DNA of 64,000 bases from Peribacillus sp. ACCC06369 (GTDB lineage Bacteria; Bacillota; Bacilli; Bacillales; DSM-1321). Shown piece by piece: positions 1 to 8,626 of this stretch. A program made the position numbers and the translations under genes. Under the pieces are notes generated by a model. That model was given only the letters and a program-made list of their open reading frames with translations. It was not told where the DNA came from and searched no databases. Location: assembly GCF_030348945.1 (NCBI RefSeq), contig NZ_JAUCEN010000001.1:62001-126000 (forward strand), written 5' to 3'. Position 1 is the stretch's first letter, and each line of letters starts with the position of its first letter.

Positions 1-119
1 TTTCTGAGTGATTCAATTTACAACTAACGAAGCGTTCACGATTCAATTTTGTGGTTTGAATATCCTAAGGAAAAAGAAGGAAAACGCATCTAGGTTTTAA
101 GCGATATAGGGGGGAAATA

Positions 120-1556
120 ATGGATTTATTCATCATAATACTTGCTTTAGGGCTATTAATGTTTATTGCTTACCGTGGTTTTTCTGTCATTCTTTTTGCA
201 CCACTTTGTGCGTTACTTGCTGTCATTCTAACAGAGCCCAGCTATGTTTTGCCGTTCTTCTCTAATATTTTTATGGAGAAGATGGTTGGATTTATTAAAA
301 ACTACTTTCCTGTCTTTTTGTTAGGAGCTGTTTTTGGAAAGTTAGTCGAAATGTCGGGGATTGCTGAGTCTATCGCCAAGACGATTGTGAAACTAGTCGG
401 CAAAAAAAGAGCAATTTTAGCAGTTGTCCTAATGTGTGCCATATTAACTTACAGTGGAGTGAGTTTGTTCGTGGTTGCATTTGCAGTATATCCATTTGCT
501 GCTAATCTTTTCCGAGAAGCCAATATTCCTAAACGGCTTATTCCAGGGACGATTGCTTTAGGAGCATTATCGTTTACAATGGATGCGCTGCCGGGAACAC
601 CGCAAATCCAAAATGTAATTCCTACTTCTTATTTTAAGACAGATATATATGCAGCACCGGTATTGGGAATTATTGGATCAATTTTCGTTTTATCTATGGG
701 TATGCTTTACTTGGAAAGACGTCGTAAAAAAGCTCAAGAAGCGGGTGAAGGTTATTTAGGATTTAATGGAGATGGAGGAGAAACGGCAGTTGCTGCAGAA
801 ACAGTCAATCCATTAACGGTTCCTTTAGCTGTTAATACAAGTCTAGGACGACAAATATTTGCATTTATACCGCTAGTATTAGTGGGTGTGGCGAATAAAA
901 TTTTTACTATTTCTATTCCGAAATGGTATCCAGAGGGATTTGACTTTTCAAAGATAGGATTAGATTTGTTTGGGAAAGTAGATCTTGCGACAGTTACAGG
1001 TATTTGGTCTGTTGAACTAGCTCTAGTATTAGGTATTATTGCAACAGTTGCTTACGATTGGGGACGTGTTATAACAGGGTTCCAACAGGGCATTAATGCC
1101 AGTATTGGTGGAGCGTTACTAGCAGCTATGAATACTGCTTCTGAATATGGATTTGGTGGGGTCATCGCTTCATTACCAGGATTCGCAACTGTACGTGATG
1201 GTATTTCACACACTTTTACGAATCCACTTGTAAATGGGGCCGTTACAACAAACGTGTTATCTGGTATTACTGGTTCTTCGTCTGGTGGAATGGGAATTGC
1301 GCTTAGTGCAATGGGAGATAAGTATATACAAGCTATTAATCAATATAATATTCCTCCCGAAGTAATGCACCGTGTCATAGCAATGGCATCAGGCGGGATG
1401 GATTCGTTACCTCATAACGGCGCTGTTATAACCTTACTTGCGGTTACAGGCTTAACACACAAACAATCATATGGAGATATCTTTGTGATTACAATTTTTA
1501 AGACACTAGCAGCATTTGTAATTATTCTAGTCTACAGCTTAACTGGATTAGTCTAA
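120..1556 (+). CDS. GntP-family proton-coupled organic acid permease
   Basis: A 478-residue integral membrane protein, hydrophobic almost throughout, that matches the GntP/ArsB-like permease fold (gluconate or other hydroxy-/keto-acid uptake with protons at the cytoplasmic membrane). Visible family hallmarks are the SFTMDALPGTPQ segment near residue 150, the SGSSSGGMGIALSAMG stretch near 390 and the ASGGMDSLPHNGAVI segment near 425. The ATG follows a GGGGGGAAATA ribosome site. It stands alone and ends at a strong terminator. Substrate cannot be read from the sequence; gluconate, hydroxybutyrate and citrate-like acids are all possible. An aldehyde dehydrogenase remnant lies convergently downstream but need not be related. 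Confidence 0.88.
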   Translation: MDLFIIILALGLLMFIAYRGFSVILFAPLCALLAVILTEPSYVLPFFSNIFMEKMVGFIKNYFPVFLLGAVFGKLVEMSGIAESIAKTIVKLVGKKRAILAVVLMCAILTYSGVSLFVVAFAVYPFAANLFREANIPKRLIPGTIALGALSFTMDALPGTPQIQNVIPTSYFKTDIYAAPVLGIIGSIFVLSMGMLYLERRRKKAQEAGEGYLGFNGDGGETAVAAETVNPLTVPLAVNTSLGRQIFAFIPLVLVGVANKIFTISIPKWYPEGFDFSKIGLDLFGKVDLATVTGIWSVELALVLGIIATVAYDWGRVITGFQQGINASIGGALLAAMNTASEYGFGGVIASLPGFATVRDGISHTFTNPLVNGAVTTNVLSGITGSSSGGMGIALSAMGDKYIQAINQYNIPPEVMHRVIAMASGGMDSLPHNGAVITLLAVTGLTHKQSYGDIFVITIFKTLAAFVIILVYSLTGLV

Positions 1557-1624
1557 TCATAAAAAGGAATTAGAAGATCATGATAAATTGTACTTAAAGT
1601 AACGATACTTTACTTCAATACCAG

Positions 1625-1651
1625 GAGCTGATTAGCAGCTCTTTTTTTTTT
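1625..1651 (+). terminator. Rho-independent terminator after the GntP permease
   Basis: GAGCTG and CAGCTC form a 6-bp stem around the loop ATTAG, followed by ten T residues. The stem resembles the central hairpin of the interspersed repeat described elsewhere in this window. An IS110-type remnant begins directly behind its T-run. Confidence 0.85.
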
Positions 1652-1654
1652 GAA

Positions 1655-1765
1655 AACAAATAAGCCCTCCATATTCTAATTTTTGAAGGACGAAAATGTA
1701 CTATGTCGTTATTTTATCTGGTTACGCAGTTTGTTTTTCAGATGGAGCGATTGTATAGCCCATAT
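1655..1765 (-). mobile_element. Remnant of an IS110-family element end
   Basis: This stretch closely matches the transposase 3' end of the IS110 element at about 23630-23725: CCCTCCATATTCT, then ATGTACTATGTCGTTATTT, then CAGATGGAGCGATTGTATAGCC. Only this end survives; similarity stops after GTATAGCC. Like the longer copy it abuts the T-run of a hairpin terminator, which suggests the same target preference. Confidence 0.7.
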
Positions 1766-1879
1766 TTGGATAATGTACCATAAACCTCGGTAGAATATAA
1801 GTTTTGGGTTTGAAATAAAGTCAATATGCTATTACTTCAAAAAGCGCACCCCAAATCGGAATGCGCTTTAAAAAACATA

Positions 1880-2605
1880 TCAAAGACCAAGTGAAATATA
1901 TTTAAGCTCTAGGAATTCATCCAATCCCCAATGTCCACCTTCGCGACCAAGGCCACTTTCTTTAAAGCCGCCAAACGGTGCTTGTGCAACAGAAGGAAGT
2001 CCATCATTTAATCCTATGATTCCATATTCAAGACCTTCAGAAATTTCAACAGCCTCTGAAATATTTTCAGAGAAAATGTATGCAGCAAGGCCGAATGGAG
2101 TATTGTTAGCACGCTCAATAACTTCTTCAGTTGTACTATAAGTTGTAATTGGAGCAAGAGGTCCAAAAGTCTCTTCGAACATGCACTCCATATCATCTGT
2201 TACATTTGTTAGCACAGCTGGTGTAATGAAATGCCCAATAGAATTTGCTAATTCCTCGCCACCTAATTCTAGGACAGCTCCTTTGCTCTTAGCATCCTCA
2301 AGCTGAGCTTTTACTTTGTCTACTGCGTCAGCGTCAATAAGAGGACCGATCTCGACACCTTCTTCCAATCCGTTACCGATTTTCAATTTACTTACTTCAT
2401 TCTTAAAGACTTCTGTGAACTCTTTTTCAATCGATTCGTGAACAAAAACGCGATTAGCACAAACACAGGTCAGGCCGGCATTACGGAATTTTGAGCCAAT
2501 TAATCCTTTAGCAGCCTTTTCAATATCTGCATTTTGAGTCACAATATATGGTGCGTGGCCACCAAGTTCAAGAGAGACTTTCTTCATGGTATCTGCAGCT
2601 TGTTT
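1880..2605 (-). pseudogene. Truncated succinate-semialdehyde/aldehyde dehydrogenase, C-terminal half
   Basis: The frame encodes the C-terminal half of an NAD(P)-dependent aldehyde dehydrogenase most like GabD. LELGG with the general-base glutamate is at residues 6-10, the catalytic cysteine is in GLTCVCANR at about 41, and the GPLAPI and PFGGFKESGLGREGG segments follow. GabD is about 480 residues, so roughly half is missing. Reading upstream, Q-A-A-D-T precedes the ATG and an in-frame TAA follows at the break near 2605, where similarity ends. The NAD-binding N-terminus is lost and a functional enzyme is unlikely. The break lies beside a recombinase gene. Confidence 0.85.
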
Positions 2606-2674
2606 TTAGGGCAGACCATTGATTTGAGTCCAAAATTCAGCAAAAACTTCTCTAATTATGACGACTTTCTTCTA

Positions 2675-3820
2675 TTATATATACTCCCCAAACACATCTG
2701 ATTTCCACAAATGAATCGCATGTCGTTCCTTTTCAAAAACCTTCTCCAAATAAATCTCTGTAGTGGAGAGCTGCTCATGGCCCAGACTCTTCATAATCTG
2801 ATAGACATCCACTCCATTTAAGTGAGAAATGATGGCAAAAGCATGTCTGAAAGTATGAGGACCAATGGAAGAGGAACGAAACTTCAAAAAAGGCAAGCCA
2901 CTCTCCTTAATGGCTTTTGTTAGATATTGAGATAAATAAGAGGGAGAGTAAGCACGGCCTGTATTGGTCGTAAAGAGCGGGTCGTCTCCTTCCGCTGCTT
3001 CTATATCGTCGATTCCTCTAGCTGAACGGAACATTCGAATACTATTCATTCCTTTTTTCTTCAATGGTATTTGCCTTCTTTTATTTCCTTTACCTAGGAC
3101 CTCTAAATAATACGTGCTGGTAATGGAATCATATTGAAGATCCTTGACTCGGAGTCTTGTAAACTCTTCATTGCGCATGCCTGTCATCGTAAGGATATGA
3201 ATGATCGAAAAAACGATGGGGTGGTTGATTTCCCTGAAATAATCAAGTAGCTGAATGACTTCCTTCGGTCCCAAATCACGGTTCGGCCGATCATCTTTAC
3301 GAATATTGATCTTAAAGAAACCTTCATGAATTGGCTCCGTGATATAGCCTGATTCGAACAGGAATGTCAAAAAATTCTTAATGATGGTTGTCTTTCTGGA
3401 TAATGTGGCAACAGAATAAGCTCCTTTTTTTAAAACATAGGGGCTTTTTTCTGATAACCATTCTTGATATCTTCGAATGTGCCGGGTAGATAGAGATTTA
3501 AAGAGGGAACCGTCCGCAACTTTTTCAAAGTCTACATTGATTTCTACCGAATAAGTGAGCAATTGTTCAATAAATTGAATGAGTTCCCGCTCATAGGCTT
3601 GGACGGTGCGGGTGGATTTTTCGTGTTGCCGTTTTAAATGCTCTCGTCGTTGTAGAAACCACTGTAGCATCTCTATATCGCTAAAATCCGAAAAAGGATG
3701 TTCTCCATTTATTTCTGTCGTATCTAATCGTTCTTGTAAAGTGTGGATAGAAATTTCTGACAAACTTTTTTTCCAAGCACTATTCTGAAGCTCTTTCGTT
3801 TTCTCTACCAGTTCATGCAT
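2675..3820 (-). CDS. Tyrosine recombinase / phage-type integrase
   Basis: About 381 residues with the two-domain tyrosine-recombinase layout: an N-terminal SAM-like core-binding region (about 50-180) and a C-terminal catalytic domain. Catalytic residues visible are Arg in TGMRNEEF, His-x-x-Arg in HTFRHAF, His in SLGHEQ and the nucleophile Tyr in STTEIYLEK. I start at the internal ATG (MHELVEK) because GTGAGG lies about 8 bases before it; a longer in-frame start exists at 3847 without a site. The gene diverges from the double-HTH gene at 4183, with an AT-rich region and a perfect palindrome between them. Expected role: site-specific integration, excision or resolution. Confidence 0.88.
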   Translation of the reverse strand: MHELVEKTKELQNSAWKKSLSEISIHTLQERLDTTEINGEHPFSDFSDIEMLQWFLQRREHLKRQHEKSTRTVQAYERELIQFIEQLLTYSVEINVDFEKVADGSLFKSLSTRHIRRYQEWLSEKSPYVLKKGAYSVATLSRKTTIIKNFLTFLFESGYITEPIHEGFFKINIRKDDRPNRDLGPKEVIQLLDYFREINHPIVFSIIHILTMTGMRNEEFTRLRVKDLQYDSITSTYYLEVLGKGNKRRQIPLKKKGMNSIRMFRSARGIDDIEAAEGDDPLFTTNTGRAYSPSYLSQYLTKAIKESGLPFLKFRSSSIGPHTFRHAFAIISHLNGVDVYQIMKSLGHEQLSTTEIYLEKVFEKERHAIHLWKSDVFGEYI

Positions 3821-3849
3821 CCCTGTAACCTCACTTTTATAATGCACCT

Positions 3850-4182
3850 ATTAATAAGATAAACTATATATGTAGTACGTACCTTTTCATTAACATTACT
3901 TACATTATAACAAATTACTAGAGTTAAATAATTATGTATAACCTAAATAAATTCTATATTTATTTAGGTAAGCCCTAATTAACTATATAACTAGATTCGA
4001 AAATTATAATAATAATGTAGGATTTAAATAATAAATTTATAATGGTAAATATAAGATAAATCTAAAATTATACTTATTTAAATCAATATTATATATTATG
4101 ATAGATATATGAAATAAATAGTTAATCATGAGATAGACATATAACAATTAAAGATAAGATATGAAAGGTAACTAGACAAATA
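3850..4182. promoter_or_regulatory. AT-rich intergenic region with a perfect 12-bp inverted repeat
   Basis: The region between the divergent recombinase and HTH genes is strikingly AT-rich. At 3941-3969 it holds ACCTAAATAAAT and its exact reverse complement ATTTATTTAGGT separated by TCTAT. No T-run follows, so it is not a terminator. Arm length and short spacer fit a recombinase core site or an operator for the HTH protein. I see no other gene here. Confidence 0.6.
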
Positions 4183-5433
4183 ATGAATAAACTAAACCAT
4201 GAAAAACACACACAAACTACATCCTATGAAATTGGGGAATCTGTTTATGTTCTTCAATCATGTACGGAAGAAGAAGACGCAGAGAGTTTTTACTACTATA
4301 AACAATTTGAAAAAAAAGAAGGAGTGATTTTGGAAGTAATCGAACACCCACGTCTCCAATATCGTGTGAAATTTGGCCAGGCGGTAGCAGTCTTGTATCA
4401 TGAGGAATTGACGAATGGGAACCAACGAGATTTTCCAATAAAATTAACGGTTAATCAAGAAGGATGGGAGGGGGATAAAGTGGAATGGTATACACAAAAA
4501 GAAGTAGCTGATTTATTAGGAGTATCCAAGGCAACTGTCTATCATTATGGAAAACAGAAGAAAATCATTAAAATTCTGGATCCACATCGATTACATAAAG
4601 AGGCACGTTATGGAAAAGCGGAAGTGGATCGATTAGTGTATGAAAAGCAATCTTTACCTACAGGTATGAGTCCAAATGATGTTGCAAAGAAATTGGGATT
4701 ATCTGTACAAAGTGTTTATAAGTATATACAGGATGGTTCGATAAAAGCTAATGCCGTCCCTTATGGTGATGAAAGAATCACTTATGTAATTTCGGAAACA
4801 GCCTATCATGAAGCAGAGAAATCACTCAAACCATCTGAAACACAGCGACCAAAAAAATATGAATATTATGATTCAAAAAATGACATTGTTTTGTATCAAA
4901 GATTTCATTCAACTAAAATACCAGAGGCACGTGTGGTTCGTAATGAAGATAATGTATTTGGTTTCTACCTACCCAATATCCAAATGTGGTTGACGTATGA
5001 AGAAGGAGTTAAAAATTATGCATTAAAGCCATCATACTCGATCCACCAACCTACTTTGGATTATAAGGGCTATGTTGAGCTTCAGGTACCAAAAAACGAA
5101 GTTGTATTTTATCCCTTCATTGACTATTTATATAAAAACTGGGGTGTTGAAAACGTAAGAATGAGAGAGCAAGATAGTTCAGTTTTACTCTTCATTCGGG
5201 CAGGGGAAAGACCGTTAATGCCAGAGATGATTAGTATTGCTGATATCTTACCGTATTTAACCAATGGAGAAATGCACCATGAAGATGATACTTTGATATT
5301 ACGTAGTCCAAATAGAAAAACTAGTTTTGAATTACCTAATAATTTGTTAGAAACGATTTCTGATTTAGCTGAACAAGAAGGGATTAGTATCAGTAAATGG
5401 GTCGAGCAAAAATTATCGTCGATAATCAAATAA
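4183..5433 (+). CDS. DNA-binding protein with two excisionase-type HTH domains and a C-terminal ribbon-helix-helix-like segment
   Basis: 416 residues that I cannot assign to a named family. Two MerR/excisionase-like helix-turn-helix units are visible: WYTQKEVADLLGVSKATVYHYGKQKKI (about residues 105-130) and SPNDVAKKLGLSVQSVYKYIQDGSIKA (about 165-192). The C-terminal 35 residues (FELPNNLLETISDLAEQEGISISKWVEQKL) look like an Arc/CopG-type ribbon-helix-helix. The middle (about 215-375) matches nothing I recognise. It is divergent from a tyrosine recombinase. A directionality, copy-control or partition role is possible but is inference. RBS is weak (AAGGTAAC). Confidence 0.7.
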   Translation: MNKLNHEKHTQTTSYEIGESVYVLQSCTEEEDAESFYYYKQFEKKEGVILEVIEHPRLQYRVKFGQAVAVLYHEELTNGNQRDFPIKLTVNQEGWEGDKVEWYTQKEVADLLGVSKATVYHYGKQKKIIKILDPHRLHKEARYGKAEVDRLVYEKQSLPTGMSPNDVAKKLGLSVQSVYKYIQDGSIKANAVPYGDERITYVISETAYHEAEKSLKPSETQRPKKYEYYDSKNDIVLYQRFHSTKIPEARVVRNEDNVFGFYLPNIQMWLTYEEGVKNYALKPSYSIHQPTLDYKGYVELQVPKNEVVFYPFIDYLYKNWGVENVRMREQDSSVLLFIRAGERPLMPEMISIADILPYLTNGEMHHEDDTLILRSPNRKTSFELPNNLLETISDLAEQEGISISKWVEQKLSSIIK

Positions 5434-5536
5434 CTATCCCATTTGCATTTGTCCTTCGAGTAGGATAATGGGGATGGATTTGATGGGCTTAAATCTTAAG
5501 AGGGAAAAACCTCCAAAAATAAGGAAGTGTTAAACG

Positions 5537-6244
5537 ATGAATTTACAAATTGTTATGCAGGAGCTTGAAGCTCTCGGCAAGGAACGAACCAAGAAAATTT
5601 ACGAATCCAATGGTGCGCACGAGCCGCTTTTTGGCGTGGCTACAGGCGCTATGAAGCCAATCGCCAAGAAAATAAAAAACAATCAACTTTTGGCTGATCA
5701 GCTTTACGCCACAGGAAACTACGACGCAATGTACTTTGCAGGCATAATTGCAGACCCAAAAGCAATGGAAGAGGCGGATTTTGAGCGTTGGATGGATGCG
5801 GCGTATTTTTATATGCTGTCCGATTATGTGGTTGCAGTAACTTTAGCTGAAACAAATATTGCACAAGACGTTGCCGATAAATGGATCGCAAGCGGTGAAG
5901 AGCTGAGAATGTCAGCGGGATGGAGTTGCTACTGCTGGCTATTGGGCAATCGCCCGGACAGTGAATTTTCCGAAAGCAAGATTGTTAATATGCTTGAAAA
6001 TGTGGGAAATATGATTCACGATTCTCCAGAACGAACTAAATACGCTATGAATAATTTTATATACACAGTGGGGATTTCATATTTGCCGCTACATGATAAG
6101 GCGGTCGAGACCGCAAAGGCAGTAGGCCCAGTAGAGTTCAAACGGGACAAGAAAAAAAGCAGTTTCCCACTAGCTTCCGAAAGTATTCAAAAGGCAGTAG
6201 ATAAAGGGCAGCTTGGATTCAAACGCAAAAATGTAAGATGTTAA
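5537..6244 (+). CDS. AlkD-like DNA alkylation repair protein
   Basis: 235 residues of HEAT-like helical repeats typical of the AlkD/DNA alkylation repair family (COG4912), which excises alkylated bases without base flipping. Recognisable segments are FGVATGAMKPIAKKIK near the N-terminus, LADQLYATGNYDAMYFAGIIADP, and the aromatic-rich SAGWSCYCWLLGNRPD. Length matches the family. The ATG is preceded by AAGGAAGTG. It is monocistronic, with a terminator about 270 bases downstream. Sub-family and activity are inferred from family resemblance only. Confidence 0.8.
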   Translation: MNLQIVMQELEALGKERTKKIYESNGAHEPLFGVATGAMKPIAKKIKNNQLLADQLYATGNYDAMYFAGIIADPKAMEEADFERWMDAAYFYMLSDYVVAVTLAETNIAQDVADKWIASGEELRMSAGWSCYCWLLGNRPDSEFSESKIVNMLENVGNMIHDSPERTKYAMNNFIYTVGISYLPLHDKAVETAKAVGPVEFKRDKKKSSFPLASESIQKAVDKGQLGFKRKNVRC

Positions 6245-6510
6245 TAAATTGCCTTGCATCGCGAGCGATCTTCAATTAGGTGTTGTGGCTACAATAGTGT
6301 CTGGATTAATTAGTAGAATAATCTGGATAGGTACACCTCTAAAAAAACAATCTTTGGAATTGTTTTCTCTCTATTGTTTCCAGATAAAAATAATGAAAAT
6401 AAATTAAGATGAATCTTCCAAAAGTAAGCATTAATTATTCAACATAAGTAAGGTAAAGGAATGGATAGTCATTATAAAGCGTAATCGAAAAAAAACCAAT
6501 CGGAATTAAA

Positions 6511-6545
6511 AAATCCAGATCATCATAGATCTGGATTTTTTTTTT
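6511..6545 (+). terminator. Rho-independent terminator
   Basis: AAATCCAGATC and GATCTGGATTT pair perfectly around a 6-base loop (ATCATA), followed by a T-run to 6545. It lies 270 bases after the AlkD-like gene in an otherwise featureless gap. Confidence 0.85.
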
Positions 6546-6921
6546 GATCGCATCAAGCTTTCTTATGAATCTAAAAAAATTCTGCTAAGAAAAATGCCTT
6601 TTTCCCAATGTAAATCTAATTGCAATAACTGCTAAACTCCCTACTATTATACTCTAATTGTTCATTATCTCCTTTTCTTACCTCTGATCATCCTTTTATA
6701 GGTGTAAATGCAATCAATTGATTATACGTTACGTGGAATTAGTTTTAGAGCAGTACTTTTTAATAGGAATAACTATAGGTTTTTTTGTAGGAAAATGTCG
6801 ATATTTGCGAATATCTTTATCGTCATTTCTGAGATATTATTATATTGTATGGTCTTTAATACATTGAAGTGATAATGCAACTTTTATGTCGGTGCTCAAC
6901 TTAGTGAGTGGGGGAAATTAA
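6546..6921 (+). promoter_or_regulatory. Intergenic region with a SigH-like promoter before the SigH paralogue
   Basis: AGGAAAA at 6789-6795 and GAAT at 6809-6812, separated by 13 bases, resemble the Bacillus SigH promoter (AGGA-W-W-T, about 14 bases, GAAT). They lie about 110 bases upstream of the sigma gene start. This would allow autoregulation, which is inference. I see nothing else in the gap. Confidence 0.4.
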
Positions 6922-7572
6922 ATGAGTGTAATCATCGAGAAGAACCGAGTGGAAAACTATACTCATATGGAAGATGTAATGTTGGTTGGAAAAATACAAA
7001 ATGGGGATGAAGATGCACTGAACTATTTAATCAAAAAATACAGATGTGTTGTCCAATCCAAAGCTATGAATTATTTTTTAACGGGTGGAGATAAGGAAGA
7101 CGTCTTTCAAGAGGGTATGATTGGACTATTTAAGGCCATTCGCGACTATAAGGACTGCAAAAAATCGTCTTTTAGGTCATTTGCGGAGCTGTGCATTACC
7201 AGACAAATCATAACGGCTGTTAAAGCCGCTATTTGCCAAAAGCATTCTCCGTTAAATAATTATGTTTCATTGTATAGGCCTATCTATCAAGGAGAGTCGG
7301 AACAATCCCTAATTGAAATAATCCCTGAACAGAGACAAATCGACCCTGTCACAATCCTAATAAAATCAGAAGAAATTTCTGATATTGAACTAAATTTAGC
7401 GGAAGTCCTTAGTGAGTTGGAAAGTAGAGTTGTGGACTTATACCTGGAAGGACAAACTTATTATGAAATATCAAAGAAACTTAATGTTCAAATAAAGACG
7501 GTCGATAATGCACTTCAACGGGTTAAAAGGAAGTTGGAGCGGTATTTGGAGTCAAGGAACTTGGAAGAATAA
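6922..7572 (+). CDS. SigH-like RNA polymerase sigma factor (sigma-70 family, paralogue of sporulation SigH)
   Basis: 216 residues, matching the length of Bacillus SigH (218). It aligns well by eye: region 2 contains DEDALNYLIKKYR, EDVFQEGMIGLFKAIRDYKD and SFRSFAELCITRQIITAVKAA; region 4 contains LSELESRVVDLYLEGQTYYEISKKLN and TVDNALQRVKRKLERYLE. It lacks the ribosomal and secE context expected for the housekeeping sigH, so I read it as an extra paralogue in accessory DNA. RBS is GTGGGGG before the ATG. A SigH-type promoter-like sequence lies upstream. No anti-sigma gene is adjacent. Confidence 0.85.
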   Translation: MSVIIEKNRVENYTHMEDVMLVGKIQNGDEDALNYLIKKYRCVVQSKAMNYFLTGGDKEDVFQEGMIGLFKAIRDYKDCKKSSFRSFAELCITRQIITAVKAAICQKHSPLNNYVSLYRPIYQGESEQSLIEIIPEQRQIDPVTILIKSEEISDIELNLAEVLSELESRVVDLYLEGQTYYEISKKLNVQIKTVDNALQRVKRKLERYLESRNLEE

Positions 7573-7711
7573 TACCTAAATCGAGCATATTGTCTAAATA
7601 CACCGGATAGGATTTGTTTTAAATGAACCCTGATCTGGTAATTAATCATCTAATATTGACAAAAAATTCGGTAAATACAACCAGTTTAACATTGATTTAC
7701 TTAAAATTTCG

Positions 7712-7840
7712 ATGTGTATACAATGTTGTGATGAAAAAAAGAATGAAGAAAGATATCAAGCATTGGAGTACAGCAAGGAATTAAAAAAACTTACTAATAT
7801 AATTGAAAAAGACTATAAAATTTCTTTATGCAATTGCTGA
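7712..7840 (+). CDS. Possible small cysteine-containing protein
   Basis: An open frame of 42 residues beginning MCIQCCDEKK and ending KISLCNC, charged in the middle and with cysteine clusters at both ends. It lies between the sigma gene and a good terminator, which favours transcription. No convincing ribosome site precedes the ATG and I recognise no family, so it could be a remnant. Confidence 0.25.
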   Translation: MCIQCCDEKKNEERYQALEYSKELKKLTNIIEKDYKISLCNC

Positions 7841-7871
7841 AAAGCCTAAATAAGGGGAACCAGAGCCAAAG

Positions 7872-7897
7872 AAAGCGTATATAATACGCTTTTTTGC
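7872..7897 (+). terminator. Rho-independent terminator
   Basis: AAAGCGTAT pairs with ATACGCTTT around the loop ATA, and the stem runs into a T-run. It would end transcription from the sigma-factor gene. Confidence 0.75.
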
Positions 7898-8004
7898 GTT
7901 CAGTATCGTTCTGAAGGTGTTCCACAATATGGACAAGGACAGATATTAATTTGGTGAATGGACTGATAATCTGGTTTATTACATAAATTCGAAATAGAAA
8001 ATTC

Positions 8005-8115
8005 TTAACTGAATAGGTGCGTTAGTTGAATAAATACATCCTTCATAGTTATTGGCTCCTTTCGTGTATAGATCTACAATTGTTTTTTAGTTTATGACTA
8101 ACGGGCGTAGTATTT
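8005..8115. repeat. Interspersed repeat interrupted by a short IS1111-type end
   Basis: The left arm is seen as AACTGAATAGGTGCGTTAGTTGAA (8008-8030, split here as a palindromic arm). The right arm resumes with ATGACTAACGGGCG at 8094. Between them 8041-8090 resembles the transposase-start end of the IS1111-type element at 16655-16765: GGCTCCTTTCGTGTATAG against GGCTCCTTTTCGTGTGTAG. This looks like a deletion derivative of an IS1111-type insertion at the same CT of the repeat. Confidence 0.55.
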
Positions 8116-8245
8116 ACAGAGAAGAAAGCAATTCTTTTTTAATCTGAGCAAGAAAGCGATAATTACATGACAAATATGTCTCCGCTATTTCGATTTCGAC
8201 CGAAAAAAAACGATTTGGAAACATTCCAAATCGACTTTTTAAATA

Positions 8246-8626
8246 TTACTTTTTAGGTTTCTTATTTAAAATAAAGCGTAGTTCATTTATATCATCATCA
8301 GTTAGGGTATCTTCCTGAATGAATTGGACAAGCATGGATTTCAGGGTACCTCCATAGATACGGTTGATAAATGATTCGGTCTCGGCACGCTGGCACTCTT
8401 CCTGTGTATAGAGCGGGTAAAAGGTGTAAACTCTTAGATTTTTATTGACATCTACTACATCTTTTTGAACCAATCGATCGAGAAGAGTGCGTATGGTTTT
8501 CGGCTTCCAATCGGTACTCTCCTGTAAGGAAAATATGATGTCATTCGCTGTTTGAGGGGCTTTATCCCAAAGCACATTCATGATTTCCCATTCTGATTCT
8601 GATATACTAGGAATGTTTTTCTCCAT
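8246..8626 (-). CDS. blaI: Beta-lactamase/penicillinase repressor BlaI
   Basis: About 126 residues of the BlaI/MecI winged-helix repressor family: ISESEWEIMNVLWDKAPQTANDII, the recognition segment KTIRTLLDRLVQKDVV and the dimerisation half with YTQEECQRAET. I start at MEKNIP because GGAGGGGAG lies just before it; a start five codons earlier is weaker. It overlaps the end of blaR1 by about 20 bases, so the two are translationally coupled. It should repress bla and blaR1 from the TACA-N2-TGTA operators at 10524-10569 until cleaved after BlaR1 activation. Confidence 0.93.
   Translation of the reverse strand: MEKNIPSISESEWEIMNVLWDKAPQTANDIIFSLQESTDWKPKTIRTLLDRLVQKDVVDVNKNLRVYTFYPLYTQEECQRAETESFINRIYGGTLKSMLVQFIQEDTLTDDDINELRFILNKKPKK

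Noticed and set aside
2605..2665. GATTTGAGTCC near the gabD break resembling the flank of the IS3 element at 46090
   Set aside because: The match is about ten bases and lies outside the defined IS end, too short to call a remnant.
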